64,000 nt of DNA, from NCBI RefSeq assembly GCF_965662675.1, contig NZ_CBFIIK010000004.1, positions 30,510-94,509 of the forward strand, given 5' to 3'. Source of the stretch: Roseicyclus sp965662675. GTDB lineage: Bacteria; Pseudomonadota; Alphaproteobacteria; Rhodobacterales; Rhodobacteraceae. The number at the start of each line of letters is the position of its first letter. Position 1 is the stretch's first letter. Made by a program: the position numbers and the translations under genes. This document shows, piece by piece, positions 17,096 to 26,304 of this stretch. The notes under the pieces are model-generated. The model was not told the origin of the DNA, did no database searches, and saw nothing but the letters and a program-made list of their open reading frames with translations.

Positions 17096-18795
17096 GCAAG
17101 GTTCAGCGATGCATCCACCGCCGCAGACAGGGCGCGTGCATCGGCCCGCGGCAACGCCAGATAGGGCGCGCCCAAATCGCCCGCCAACCCGGCAAGGCCC
17201 GGTGTTGGCCGAAACCCTGTATCGATCACCAGCGCAGGAAAGCCGCGCGCGCGGATCGCCTTGGCCATTGCGGTTGCATCCATGCCTGCCTGCGCGCGAT
17301 TGGCGATACCGGCCAGATCGACATTGGCCCGGCCATCGGTCAACAGCGCGAGCGAGGCGGTCATCCCCTTGCCTTGCGCCAAAAGAGCAAGCTCCATCGC
17401 CGCCTTCAGCCCGGCTGCCAAGGGTGTGCCGCCGCCACCCGGCAACTGCGCCAAGCGGCGTTTTGTCTGCACAAGCGAGCGCGTCGGCGGCAAGAGCACC
17501 TCGGCCCCGTCACCGCGAAACGCGATAAGGGCGACATGATCGCGCCGCGCATAGGCCTCGCCCAGCAATAGCTCGATCGCGCCCTTCGCCTCACCCAGCC
17601 GGGCAAGCGCCGCCGAGCCGGAGGCATCGACGATGAAGATGATCGCGCGGTCGGATGTCTCTTCGAACTGTCGAAGGCGGATATCGGACATCTGGATATG
17701 CAGGCGGTCATGGGCACCGCTGGCCTTGCGCCGCATCGGTTGCCAAGGGGCAGCCGCGCGCAGGGTCGCAACCAGATCGACGCGCGCATCGCCGCCCATC
17801 CGGCCCGGCCGCGATGGTAATGGGCGCCCGCGGCGATTGCCCTTCTTGGCTGCGCCCGAGCCGTTGGCCGCTGGCGCTTGGCGCGCTGCGCGCCCTGCTT
17901 GCAGCCGGGCCAAAAGGTCGGGGGGCAGCATCGCCTTCGCCGCCTCGATCAGCATCTCGACCGGGGGGAGGTCGGTTTGCTCCTGCTCATCGGCATTGTC
18001 CGGCATTTCCGCCTCTGGCGGGGGTGAGTCAGGCTCTGATTCCGGCGGCGGCTCTTGCGCGTCTTGTGGGATTTGCGTCGCGCGCGGGGCCAGCACCAAC
18101 TCAACCGCGAGGGTCAAATCCGCTTGTTCGACCCTTTGTTCGCCCATCAGCGCGGCGCTTGCGCGGGCCAAGGCCAGTGCTTGGAGCGGTGCGCGCAGCG
18201 ACCCGATACCCAAGCGCGCCGCGACCTCGGCCATCTCGCAAATGGCGCTGTCGGGAACCGTGACGCGCGGCAAAAGCAACCGCGCCTCGGCCAGAGCTGC
18301 TTGATCCAAGGCAAGCTCGGGCGCCTGAGATAGACCTTGTGCGACCAGATCAACATGAATGGCGAGGCGATCGGCCAAAGCGGTGGGTAGGCGCTCGTCT
18401 GGCTCTGCGCCTTCGTCGAAGGCGATCAGCGACAGGCCGCTGTCCCCATCGATCGCCGTGGCAAGCCGTGCTGCCAATCCGGGCTTTACCCGTTCGGCCA
18501 TGGGCATGAGCAAAACCGCTGGGCCATCCAGTATCCCGCGCGTGCGCACGACACGGCCCTCGGCCAAAGTCGCGGCAAGATCAATCCCCCCAAACAGCGC
18601 GTCATCACCGATACCGGGGTGAAGCCGCCGCAAGGATAGACCCTGCAATGCCGTTTCGAGCCCTTTTTGGACCCTGTCCCTGACCGGCCCAACTCGGGCG
18701 CGCAGCCAGATACCGCCCAGTGCCGCCGGGTCGATGGCGAAACAGGCCAGCGCGAGGTTGACCCTTTGCCAGCGTTCCTCGCCGTCGGTCGTCAC
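17092..18795 (-). CDS. bchD: Magnesium chelatase subunit D
   Basis: BchD bridges the BchI AAA+ motor and the porphyrin-bound BchH. The 567-residue protein has a degenerate AAA-like N-terminal half, an acidic/proline-rich linker near residues 240-275, and a C-terminal von Willebrand A domain with the MIDAS motif DASGSAA. The N-terminal half lacks a clear Walker A, as expected for BchD. It overlaps both bchI and bchO by 4 nt, so the three are likely co-translated. Confidence 0.94.
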   Translation of the reverse strand: MTTDGEERWQRVNLALACFAIDPAALGGIWLRARVGPVRDRVQKGLETALQGLSLRRLHPGIGDDALFGGIDLAATLAEGRVVRTRGILDGPAVLLMPMAERVKPGLAARLATAIDGDSGLSLIAFDEGAEPDERLPTALADRLAIHVDLVAQGLSQAPELALDQAALAEARLLLPRVTVPDSAICEMAEVAARLGIGSLRAPLQALALARASAALMGEQRVEQADLTLAVELVLAPRATQIPQDAQEPPPESEPDSPPPEAEMPDNADEQEQTDLPPVEMLIEAAKAMLPPDLLARLQAGRAARQAPAANGSGAAKKGNRRGRPLPSRPGRMGGDARVDLVATLRAAAPWQPMRRKASGAHDRLHIQMSDIRLRQFEETSDRAIIFIVDASGSAALARLGEAKGAIELLLGEAYARRDHVALIAFRGDGAEVLLPPTRSLVQTKRRLAQLPGGGGTPLAAGLKAAMELALLAQGKGMTASLALLTDGRANVDLAGIANRAQAGMDATAMAKAIRARGFPALVIDTGFRPTPGLAGLAGDLGAPYLALPRADARALSAAVDASLNLA

Positions 18796-19811
18796 GCCAA
18801 GACCTCCTCCACCACGCGGATCACACGGGTGGTTGACCCTGCCTCGTCCAGCGGATCGCGCCGCAGGCGATGGCGCAGGGCCGCGGGTGCGACACGGCGT
18901 AGGTGATCGCGCGTCACCATGCGGGCGCCCTCATAGGCGGCAAGGGCACGGGCGGCGCGCAAGAGCGTCAACTCTCCACGCAGACCGTCAGACCCAAGCG
19001 CGACGCAAAGTTCGGCACAGTCTCGCAAGATCGGCTCGCCAGCTTCGACATGGCCAAGCCCATCGCGCGCGGCGACGATCTGGGCGCGCAGGTCCAAATC
19101 GGCACCGCGCCATTCGATCAAGAAGCCGCCCGGATCGCGGTCATAGCTGTCGCGGCGGCGGATCACCGCGATCCGTGTGTCGATGTCCTTGGGCGAGGTC
19201 ACATCGACTGACAGCCCGAACCGGTCAAGCAGCTGTGGGCGCAGCTCGCCCTCTTCGGGATTACCCGACCCCACCAGCACGAAACGCGCGGCATGGCGGA
19301 TCGACAGACCCTCGCGCTCGACGACATTCAGACCCGATTGCGCGACATCGAGCAGCAAATCGACCAGATGATCCTCGAGCAGATTGACCTCGTCGATATA
19401 GAGATAGCCACGATTTGCGCGCGCCAGCAGGCCCGGTTCAAAGGCCTTTTCGCCCCGCGTCAGCGCTTTTTCGATGTCGAGCGCGCCGACAACGCGATCC
19501 TCGGTCGCGCCAAGCGGCAAGTCGATCACCGGCGTTGGCTTTTCGATGATGCTGGTGTCGCTTACCTGCGCCCATTCGGGGATTTCCCCTTCATGCGCCG
19601 AATTCACCGGGCAGCCCGCGACCGCGCTGATCGGTGGCAGCAGGGCCGCCAGCCCGCGCACGGCGGTCGATTTGCCAGTGCCGCGATCGCCGAACACCAG
19701 CACGCCGCCGATACCGGGGTCGATGGCGGTCAGGATCATGGCCAGCTTCATATCCTCTTGCCCGACGATGGCGGAAAAGGGGAACGGCCCCGTCAGCGTG
19801 ACATCCTTCAT
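18792..19811 (-). CDS. bchI: Magnesium chelatase ATPase subunit I
   Basis: BchI is the AAA+ ATPase of Mg-chelatase. Walker A (GDRGTGKST) is at about residues 39-47 and Walker B (YLYIDEVNLLEDH) at about residues 136-148. The 339-residue length is typical. It overlaps the crtA stop and the bchD start by 4 nt each, placing carotenoid oxygenation and Mg insertion in one transcript from the crtA promoter. Confidence 0.96.
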   Translation of the reverse strand: MKDVTLTGPFPFSAIVGQEDMKLAMILTAIDPGIGGVLVFGDRGTGKSTAVRGLAALLPPISAVAGCPVNSAHEGEIPEWAQVSDTSIIEKPTPVIDLPLGATEDRVVGALDIEKALTRGEKAFEPGLLARANRGYLYIDEVNLLEDHLVDLLLDVAQSGLNVVEREGLSIRHAARFVLVGSGNPEEGELRPQLLDRFGLSVDVTSPKDIDTRIAVIRRRDSYDRDPGGFLIEWRGADLDLRAQIVAARDGLGHVEAGEPILRDCAELCVALGSDGLRGELTLLRAARALAAYEGARMVTRDHLRRVAPAALRHRLRRDPLDEAGSTTRVIRVVEEVLA

Positions 19812-20545
19812 TCAGCAGCAACTTTCATGTCTGTGGCGGGGTTTGCGTGCGCGATAATCAGCTCGGGGGTTTGGCCCGCCCAGCTGCCTTCGATCGCGTC
19901 GACGCGAAACCTTGCGTATAGCTCTTCCTTGAACAGCCCCTCGTCGCGCACGGCGCGAATGGCCGTGGCATGGGGGCCATCGGCGCGGGCAAAAGTGGCC
20001 ATGCTGGCTGTATCGGGCCAGATCGAAAAGGTGGCCTGTCGGACAAGCGGCAACTCACCGAAGCCGAACTTGAACAAAACATTCGGGTCGCCGCCGATCG
20101 CGCGCGAGATCGCGGGCTCATGCCGCCAAAAGCGGGGCGCGGTCCGCATGCGTACAGTCGCGCGTGTCATGGCCGCGACGGGACCATCGGCCGCGACATT
20201 TTGCGGGGTGAAGGGGCTGGCGCCATCCCACTGACCGCGCACGGTGGTTGGGGTGAGAAAAACGGTCATCCGCTCATCGGCCATGGCCGCGTATCGGCGA
20301 AAGATGCGCGTGCCGAACATGGCGCGCCGCGCGGTATCATGGTCGGGCCATGTGGCCAAGATTGCATAGACGGAGGTATTGGGGATGGGCGTGAACCCCT
20401 CGCCTACGCCTGAGCCGCATAGCTTTACCGTGCCGATGTCACGAATGGCCCGCAGGGCGAATCGTGCTGGCCCCATCTGGAACAGCGCCCATGCGCGCGC
20501 GCGGACTGTGCCGAAGCGAAACAGGCTTAGGGTGACGGATTGCAT
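19808..20545 (-). CDS. crtA: Spheroidene monooxygenase
   Basis: CrtA oxidises spheroidene to the ketocarotenoid spheroidenone when O2 is present. The 245-residue protein begins MQSVTLSLFRF, the family N-terminus; a much longer in-frame extension crosses the promoter region and was rejected. GGAGG lies 7 nt before the ATG. It is the first gene of the crtA-bchI-D-O operon, and its promoter carries a PpsR-type operator. Confidence 0.92.
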   Translation of the reverse strand: MQSVTLSLFRFGTVRARAWALFQMGPARFALRAIRDIGTVKLCGSGVGEGFTPIPNTSVYAILATWPDHDTARRAMFGTRIFRRYAAMADERMTVFLTPTTVRGQWDGASPFTPQNVAADGPVAAMTRATVRMRTAPRFWRHEPAISRAIGGDPNVLFKFGFGELPLVRQATFSIWPDTASMATFARADGPHATAIRAVRDEGLFKEELYARFRVDAIEGSWAGQTPELIIAHANPATDMKVAAE

Positions 20546-20560
20546 GGCCGGTCCTCCATG

Positions 20561-20578
20561 TGTCAACAAAGTCTGACA
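20561..20578. promoter_or_regulatory. PpsR/CrtJ-type operator at the crtA promoter
   Basis: The site is TGT-N12-ACA with the fuller palindrome TGTCA...TGACA, the best match in the window to the PpsR/CrtJ motif. It overlaps the likely crtA -10 (TATGTC on the minus strand, 20575-20580), so a bound repressor would block RNA polymerase. Confidence 0.78.
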
Positions 20579-20603
20579 TATTGCAGCTGAGAAGAAAAGG
20601 CAA
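20575..20603 (-). promoter_or_regulatory. Candidate sigma-70 promoter of crtA-bchIDO
   Basis: On the minus strand TTGCCT (20598-20603) and TATGTC (20575-20580) are 17 bp apart. Transcription would start about 20 nt before the crtA ATG. The -10 lies inside a PpsR-type operator. The hexamers are seen; function is inferred. Confidence 0.5.
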
Positions 20604-20620
20604 TTCGCCCATAGATTGTC

Positions 20621-20650
20621 TTGGCAAAATGGGCGCCACTGCCCTATTGT
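20621..20650 (+). promoter_or_regulatory. Candidate sigma-70 promoter of crtI-crtB-tspO
   Basis: TTGGCA (20621-20626) and TATTGT (20645-20650) are 18 bp apart. The -10 runs into the PpsR-type operator that starts at 20648. Position fits a crtI transcript starting close to the ATG at 20679. Confidence 0.45.
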
Positions 20651-20665
20651 CAATCCAACTAGACA
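20648..20665. promoter_or_regulatory. PpsR/CrtJ-type operator at the crtI promoter
   Basis: A second TGT-N12-ACA site (TGTCA...AGACA) lies 13 bp before the crtI ATG and overlaps its likely -10. The two sites in this divergent region are 69 bp apart between their centres along the axis, which would permit cooperative binding. Binding itself is inferred. Confidence 0.75.
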
Positions 20666-20678
20666 GTATGAGGCCCGG

Positions 20679-22229
20679 ATGACCGACCGACCAAATACCG
20701 CCGCATCCAGCGCGCTCGTGATCGGGGCAGGGCTTGGCGGCCTGTCGGCTGCGATGCGGCTGGGGGCCAAGGGGTATCGGGTGACGCTACTCGACCGGCT
20801 CGACCGGGCCGGCGGGCGCGGCTCTTCGATCACGCTAAACGGCCATCGCTTCGACCTTGGCCCTACCATCGTCACCGTGCCGCAGGTGTTCGAACAGCTT
20901 TGGGCCGAATGTGGGCGCGATTTCCGCAAGGATGTCGATCTGCGCCCAATTGATCCCTATTATGAGATCCGCTGGCGCGATGGCTCTGTCTTTACTGTCC
21001 GCCAAGACGAGCAGGCGATGATCGAAGAGGTGGCCCGCCTCAGCCCCCGCGATGTTCCGGGCTACAAGCGCTTCCTGAAGGATAGTGAGGCGCGCTACCA
21101 GTTCGGCTTCGAGGGGTTGGGCCGCCGCCCGATGAATAAGCTGATGGATCTGATCCGCGAATTGCCGGGTTTCGTCAGGCTGCGCGCCGACCGCTCCGTC
21201 TATGCCCATGCCAGCGCCCGCGTGCGTGATCCGCGCTTGCGCATGGCGCTGTCGTTTCACCCGCTCTTCATCGGGGGTGATCCGACGCATGTGACCTCGA
21301 TGTATATTCTCGTCAGCCATCTCGAGAAAGAATTCGGGGTGCATTACGCGATGGGCGGTGTGCAGGCGATGGCCGATGCGATGGTGCGCGTGATCGAGGA
21401 TCAGGGCGGCACCGTACGGCGCGGTGTCGAGGTGGATGAGATCACCGTGACCGCTGGCCAAGCCGATGGCGTCATCACAAGTGATGGTGAGCGTATCGCC
21501 GCCGATATCGTGGTGTCGAACGCCGATCCGGGGCATACCTACGATCGGCTTTTGCGCAACCAGACCAAGCGGCGCTGGACGCCCGCGCGCCTGAACCGCG
21601 CGCGGTGGTCCATGGGCCTGTTCGTCTGGTATTTCGGAACCAAGGGGACCAAGGGCAAATGGGCCGACGTGGGTCACCACACGATCCTGAATGGGCCGCG
21701 CTACAAGGGGCTGCTCAACGATATCTTCATGAAGCGACATCTGGCCCATGACATGTCGGTCTATCTCCACCGCCCCTCGGTCACCGATCCCTCTGTCGCG
21801 CCCTCTGGTGACGATACCTTCTATGCGCTCAGCCCGGTGCCGAACCTGCATGGGCAGGGCAGCGTTGATTGGGCCGCGATGCAAGAGACCTATCGCCAAA
21901 GGCTTGCAAAGGTGTTGAACGATCACCTGATGCCCGGTTTCGAGGATCATCTGTCAGCCAGCCACATCTTGAACCCTGCTGATTTCGAAACCCGTTACCT
22001 CAGCCCTCATGGCGCGGGCTTCAGCCTTGAACCCAGAATTTTCCAATCGGCGTGGTTTAGGCCGCACAACATCTCCGAGGAATTCGGGAACCTCTTTCTC
22101 GTCGGCGCGGGCACACATCCCGGCGCGGGTATCCCGTCTGTCGTCACCTCATCCGAGGTGCTGACCCAACTCGTCCCCGACGCGCCGCGCCCCTATGTGC
22201 GGCTTGATACCAAGGTTGCCGCCGAATGA
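20679..22229 (+). CDS. crtI: Phytoene desaturase
   Basis: CrtI performs stepwise desaturation of phytoene to neurosporene/lycopene at the membrane. The dinucleotide-binding motif VIGAGLGGLSAA is near residue 15, followed by the GGRGSS flavin segment; the C-terminal signature GAGTHPGAGIPSV is present. Length is 516 aa, the family norm. The ATG at 20679 was chosen over an upstream in-frame start because the latter would lie within the promoter and operator. The stop overlaps crtB by 4 nt. Confidence 0.95.
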   Translation: MTDRPNTAASSALVIGAGLGGLSAAMRLGAKGYRVTLLDRLDRAGGRGSSITLNGHRFDLGPTIVTVPQVFEQLWAECGRDFRKDVDLRPIDPYYEIRWRDGSVFTVRQDEQAMIEEVARLSPRDVPGYKRFLKDSEARYQFGFEGLGRRPMNKLMDLIRELPGFVRLRADRSVYAHASARVRDPRLRMALSFHPLFIGGDPTHVTSMYILVSHLEKEFGVHYAMGGVQAMADAMVRVIEDQGGTVRRGVEVDEITVTAGQADGVITSDGERIAADIVVSNADPGHTYDRLLRNQTKRRWTPARLNRARWSMGLFVWYFGTKGTKGKWADVGHHTILNGPRYKGLLNDIFMKRHLAHDMSVYLHRPSVTDPSVAPSGDDTFYALSPVPNLHGQGSVDWAAMQETYRQRLAKVLNDHLMPGFEDHLSASHILNPADFETRYLSPHGAGFSLEPRIFQSAWFRPHNISEEFGNLFLVGAGTHPGAGIPSVVTSSEVLTQLVPDAPRPYVRLDTKVAAE

Positions 22230-23251
22230 TCCGGCCTGATGATCTGGAATGGTGCCGCAATGCGATCCGTGAGGGGTCGTATTCCTTTCATGCGGCCTCC
22301 AAGCTGCTGCCTGCCGATGTGCGTGATGCGGCCTTAGCGCTTTATGCCTTTTGCCGGGTCGCCGATGACGAAGTCGATTTCGGTGCGAACAAGCCCGCCG
22401 CCGTGCTGCGGCTGCGTGACCGGCTCGAACTGGCCTATGCCGGTCGGCCCAAGGATGCGCCGGCGGACCGTGCCTTTGCCAGCTTGATCGAAGACTACGA
22501 GATGCCGCGCGCTTTGCCCGAGGCGCTCTTGGAAGGTTTGGCTTGGGACGGGATGGAGCGGCGCTATGCCAGCCTGTCCGATCTGCGCGCCTATTCTGCG
22601 CGTGTCGCCTCGGCGGTGGGGGCGATGATGTGCGTGCTGATGGGCGTGCGCGACCCCAACGCCTTGGCGCGGGCTTGCGATCTGGGGGTTGCGATGCAGC
22701 TCACCAACATCGCCCGCGATGTTGGCGAAGATGCGCGTGCGGGCCGGCTGTACCTGCCGACCGATTGGCTGGACGAGGCGGGGATCGATGTTGCCGCCTT
22801 TTTGGCTGATCCGCGCCCCTCGCCTGATATTCGGCGGATGGTGCGTCGCCTTTTGACCGAGGCTGACAGGCTTTATTACCGCTCGGAGGCGGGGGTAAAG
22901 GCACTGCCAATTGCCGCGCGACCCGGCATTTTCGCGGCGCGCCATTGCTATGACGCGATCGGGCGCAAGCTGGCACGCGGCGGATATGACAGCGTCACCT
23001 GCCGCGCCTTCACCACGCGCGGTCAGAAAATGCGCCTTTTGGGGTGGTCGATCATGCGGGCGGGCGTGGTCAGCGTCTTGCCGCAAAGCCCGGTGATCTA
23101 TGCCCGCCCCTTGCCTGAGGTGGCCTTTCTGGTCGAGGCGGCGGCGCATCCGGTCGATGCCAAGGCGGGCTGGGGCGACAATCTTTTGGCGGTTCTGTCG
23201 CAGCTCGAGGCGCGTGACCGCGACGATGACGGCTTGGCGCGCGGGGCGTGA
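22226..23251 (+). CDS. crtB: Phytoene synthase
   Basis: CrtB condenses two geranylgeranyl diphosphates to phytoene, the first carotenoid-specific step. The Asp-rich motifs are present: DDEVD near residue 47 and NIARDVGEDARAGRLYLP near residues 160-177. Length is 341 aa. It overlaps crtI by 4 nt. The crtE gene that makes its substrate is not in this window. Confidence 0.95.
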   Translation: MIRPDDLEWCRNAIREGSYSFHAASKLLPADVRDAALALYAFCRVADDEVDFGANKPAAVLRLRDRLELAYAGRPKDAPADRAFASLIEDYEMPRALPEALLEGLAWDGMERRYASLSDLRAYSARVASAVGAMMCVLMGVRDPNALARACDLGVAMQLTNIARDVGEDARAGRLYLPTDWLDEAGIDVAAFLADPRPSPDIRRMVRRLLTEADRLYYRSEAGVKALPIAARPGIFAARHCYDAIGRKLARGGYDSVTCRAFTTRGQKMRLLGWSIMRAGVVSVLPQSPVIYARPLPEVAFLVEAAAHPVDAKAGWGDNLLAVLSQLEARDRDDDGLARGA

Positions 23252-23268
23252 CGCCCTATGTCCCAATC

Positions 23269-23742
23269 ATGGATTGGGCATTATTCGCGATTTTTCTGGC
23301 CGCTTGCGGCGCGGCCGCCACGACCGGCTCGATGTTCATGCCGGGCGCGTGGTATCGCGGCCTGTCGAAACCAAGCTGGACACCGCCTGATTGGGTCTTT
23401 CCGGTCGCGTGGACGGTGCTTTACCTGTCATCAGCCGTTGCCGCCGCACGCGTTGCACCACTTGAGGGTGCGGCCTATGGCATGGCGTTCTGGGCGATGC
23501 AGATCGCGTTCAACACGCTCTGGACCCCAGTGTTCTTCGGCTTGCGGCGGATCAGGGCCGCGTTTTTCATCATGCTTGGCCTGTGGATCGCGGTGGCGGG
23601 CACGATGGTCAGTTTCATCCAGCTCGACTGGATCGCAGGCGCGCTTTTCGTGCCTTACCTGATCTGGGTCACCATTGCGGGCGCGCTGAACGCCAGCGTT
23701 TGGATGCGCAACCGGGCGGAGGCGGCCCAACCCACAAGCTGA
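23269..23742 (+). CDS. tspO: TspO, tryptophan-rich sensory protein
   Basis: TspO is a five-helix membrane protein that binds porphyrins. In Rhodobacter sphaeroides it acts as an oxygen-linked negative effector of photosynthesis genes and lies after crtB, as here. The family motifs FNTLWTPVFFG and PYLIWVT are clear. The ATG at 23269 gives MDWALF, close to the known N-terminus. A GTG at 23248 that overlaps the crtB stop would add seven residues and cannot be ruled out. A terminator follows. Confidence 0.93.
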   Translation: MDWALFAIFLAACGAAATTGSMFMPGAWYRGLSKPSWTPPDWVFPVAWTVLYLSSAVAAARVAPLEGAAYGMAFWAMQIAFNTLWTPVFFGLRRIRAAFFIMLGLWIAVAGTMVSFIQLDWIAGALFVPYLIWVTIAGALNASVWMRNRAEAAQPTS

Positions 23743-23747
23743 AATGC

Positions 23748-23775
23748 AAAAGGCGCCCCGAGAGGCGCCTTTTTG
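23748..23775. terminator. Bidirectional terminator between tspO and infB
   Basis: AAAAGGCGCC and GGCGCCTTTTT form a perfect stem around a CCGAGA loop. The A-run and T-run on each side let it serve both convergent transcripts. It marks the right boundary of the photosynthesis genes. Confidence 0.9.
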
Positions 23776-23793
23776 TTTCATCGACCGCAAAGA

Positions 23794-26304
23794 TCAGCTG
23801 AGCGAGCGCTCGACCTCTTCGCGTTCGAAAATCTCGATGACATCGCCCTTGCGGATATCTTCGTAATTCTCGAAGGCCATGCCGCATTCTTGGCCCGATT
23901 GCACTTCCTTGACCTCGTCCTTGAAGCGCTTGAGGGTCTTGAGCGTGCCTTCGTGTATCACGACATCGTCGCGCAACAGGCGCACGCCAGCCGAGCGGCG
24001 CGCAACGCCCTCGGTGACCAGACAGCCCGCAACATTGCCAACGCCCGAGACCTTGAAGACTTCGCGGATCTCGGCATAGCCGATGAAGTTTTCGCGGATT
24101 TCGGCACCCAAAAGGCCCGAGGCTGCGGCCTTCACATCATCCACAAGGTCGTAGATCACCGAGTAATAGCGGATTTCCACGCCCTTTTGATTGGCGCTGC
24201 TGCGCGCGGGCGCATTTGCACGGACGTTGAAGCCGATGACCGGTGCGCCCGAGGCTTCGGCAAGGCCGATATCGGACTCAGTGATCGCGCCCACGCCGTA
24301 ATGCAGAACGCGCACCCGCACCTCTTCGTTGCCGATCTTTTCCATCGCTTGCACGATGGCTTCTGCAGAGCCTTGCACATCGGCTTTGACCACGATGGGC
24401 AACTCGGCCACGCTCTTGTCGGCCTTGGCCTTGGCCAAAAGCTGATCCAGCGTTGTCGCGGCACCAACGGCGGCGCGCTTGTCCTTGGCGGCCTGATGAC
24501 GGTATTCCGCGATCTCGCGGGCCTGCGCCTCGGTCGCGACGACGTTGAGAACATCGCCTGCTTCCGGTGTGCCGTTCAGTCCCAAAACCTCGACAGGTAC
24601 CGAAGGGCCCGCTTCCTTGATGCGCTCGCCACGGTCGTTCTCCATCGCGCGGACCTTGCCCCACTGTTCGCCGACGACAAAGATGTCGCCCTGCTTCAGC
24701 GTGCCTTTTTGAACCAGCACGGTCGCCACCGGGCCACGGCCCACATCAAGCTGCGCTTCGATCACCGCACCTTCGGCGGGGCGATCGGGGTTGGCGTTCA
24801 GTTCGAGGATTTCGGCCTGAAGCGCGATGGCCTCAAGCAATTCGGGCAAGCCTTGGCCTGACACGGCAGATACTTCGACATCCTGCACATCGCCCGACAT
24901 CTTTTCCACGACGACTTCGTGCTGCAACAGATCGGTGCGCACCTTGTCTGCATTCGCAGCAGGTTTGTCGATCTTGTTGATCGCAATGATCATCGGCACC
25001 TTGGCGGCCTTGGCGTGGTTGATCGCCTCGATCGTCTGAGGCATGACCGCGTCATCGGCGGCCACGACCAGCACGACGATATCGGTGACATGCGCACCGC
25101 GCGCCCGCATCGAGGTAAAGGCTGCGTGGCCGGGTGTGTCGAGGAAAGTCAGAACCGCGCCGCTTTCGGTCGTCACCTGGTAGGCGCCGATATGCTGCGT
25201 GATGCCGCCGGCTTCGCCCGAGACGACATTTGCCTTGCGGATACGGTCGAGAAGCGAGGTCTTGCCGTGGTCGACATGGCCCATGATCGTGATGACCGGT
25301 GGGCGCGGCCGAAGATCGCCAGCATTGTCGTTGACCGAGACGATGACGTCTTCGACATCAGCGTCAGAGACGCGCTGCACCCGGTGGCCGAATTCCTCGA
25401 TGATCAATTCCGCCGTATCGGCATCGATCGCCTGATTCTGCGTGACCATCATGCCCATTTTCATGAGCGATTTCACGACATCGGCGGCGCGCTCGGCCAT
25501 GCGGTTGGCGAGTTCCGAGACGAGGATCGTCTCGGGCAACTGCACATCGCGCACGACCTTTTCGCGGTCGACCATGCCGCCCATCGCCTTTTGGCGCTGA
25601 CGTTCTTGTTTCCGCTTCATCGCCGCCATAGAGCGCTGACGACCGCCTTCGCCGCCGGTCAGCGCTTGGCTGACCGTCAGCTTGCCCGAGCGACGCTCGC
25701 TGTCGCGTTCGGCTGTGCGTGCGCGGCCTGCGCGATCATCTTCTTCGGCCTTGCGGCGTGTGGGAGGCGGCAAGGGCTTGTTCGCCCCGCCGCGCGAGCC
25801 CGGCGTCGCAGCAGCGGCGGCTTCGACAGCGGCAGGGTCGCTGACCACTTCTTTGGGCGCAGCAGAGGCGGGGGCGTTGCGGCGTGCATCTTCTTCGGCA
25901 CGGCGACGCGTTTCTTCCTCTTCCTTGGCGCGCAGGGCCTCTTCGCGCTCACGGTCTTCGCGTTCCTTGGCCTCGGCCTCGGCACGGCGACGGACGCGAT
26001 CATCCTCGCGATCTTTTTCTTCCTGCTGACGGCGCGCTTCGTCCTCGACCTCGCGGGCCTTGGCGTTTTGCAGCGCCTTCAGGCGGCGTTCGAGTTCTGC
26101 ATCGGGGACGGATTTTTCCCGCTTACCGCCCTCGGCATTCTGTGCCGCGGCGGATTGTGTGCCGGGTTTGGGGACAACCACGCGCTTGCGCTTGGTCTCG
26201 ACCACGACGCTTTTGCTGCGTCCGCGCGAGAAGCTCTGGCTGACGCGGCCCGAAAGGGCGCCACCAGAAAGGCCAAGGGGTTTTTTTCCGTCCGTGTCGC
26301 TCAT
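23794..26304 (-). CDS. infB: Translation initiation factor IF-2
   Basis: IF-2 is the GTPase that brings fMet-tRNA to the 30S subunit. The 836-residue protein has an N-terminal IF2 segment (MSDTDGKKPLGLSGG...), a long charged Arg/Glu-rich linker (about residues 60-230), then the G domain with GHVDHGKTS and NKIDKP motifs, and domains II-IV. The ATG at 26304 overlaps the ylxR stop by 4 nt; a longer in-frame extension lies within ylxR and was rejected. Confidence 0.97.
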   Translation of the reverse strand: MSDTDGKKPLGLSGGALSGRVSQSFSRGRSKSVVVETKRKRVVVPKPGTQSAAAQNAEGGKREKSVPDAELERRLKALQNAKAREVEDEARRQQEEKDREDDRVRRRAEAEAKEREDREREEALRAKEEEETRRRAEEDARRNAPASAAPKEVVSDPAAVEAAAAATPGSRGGANKPLPPPTRRKAEEDDRAGRARTAERDSERRSGKLTVSQALTGGEGGRQRSMAAMKRKQERQRQKAMGGMVDREKVVRDVQLPETILVSELANRMAERAADVVKSLMKMGMMVTQNQAIDADTAELIIEEFGHRVQRVSDADVEDVIVSVNDNAGDLRPRPPVITIMGHVDHGKTSLLDRIRKANVVSGEAGGITQHIGAYQVTTESGAVLTFLDTPGHAAFTSMRARGAHVTDIVVLVVAADDAVMPQTIEAINHAKAAKVPMIIAINKIDKPAANADKVRTDLLQHEVVVEKMSGDVQDVEVSAVSGQGLPELLEAIALQAEILELNANPDRPAEGAVIEAQLDVGRGPVATVLVQKGTLKQGDIFVVGEQWGKVRAMENDRGERIKEAGPSVPVEVLGLNGTPEAGDVLNVVATEAQAREIAEYRHQAAKDKRAAVGAATTLDQLLAKAKADKSVAELPIVVKADVQGSAEAIVQAMEKIGNEEVRVRVLHYGVGAITESDIGLAEASGAPVIGFNVRANAPARSSANQKGVEIRYYSVIYDLVDDVKAAASGLLGAEIRENFIGYAEIREVFKVSGVGNVAGCLVTEGVARRSAGVRLLRDDVVIHEGTLKTLKRFKDEVKEVQSGQECGMAFENYEDIRKGDVIEIFEREEVERSLS

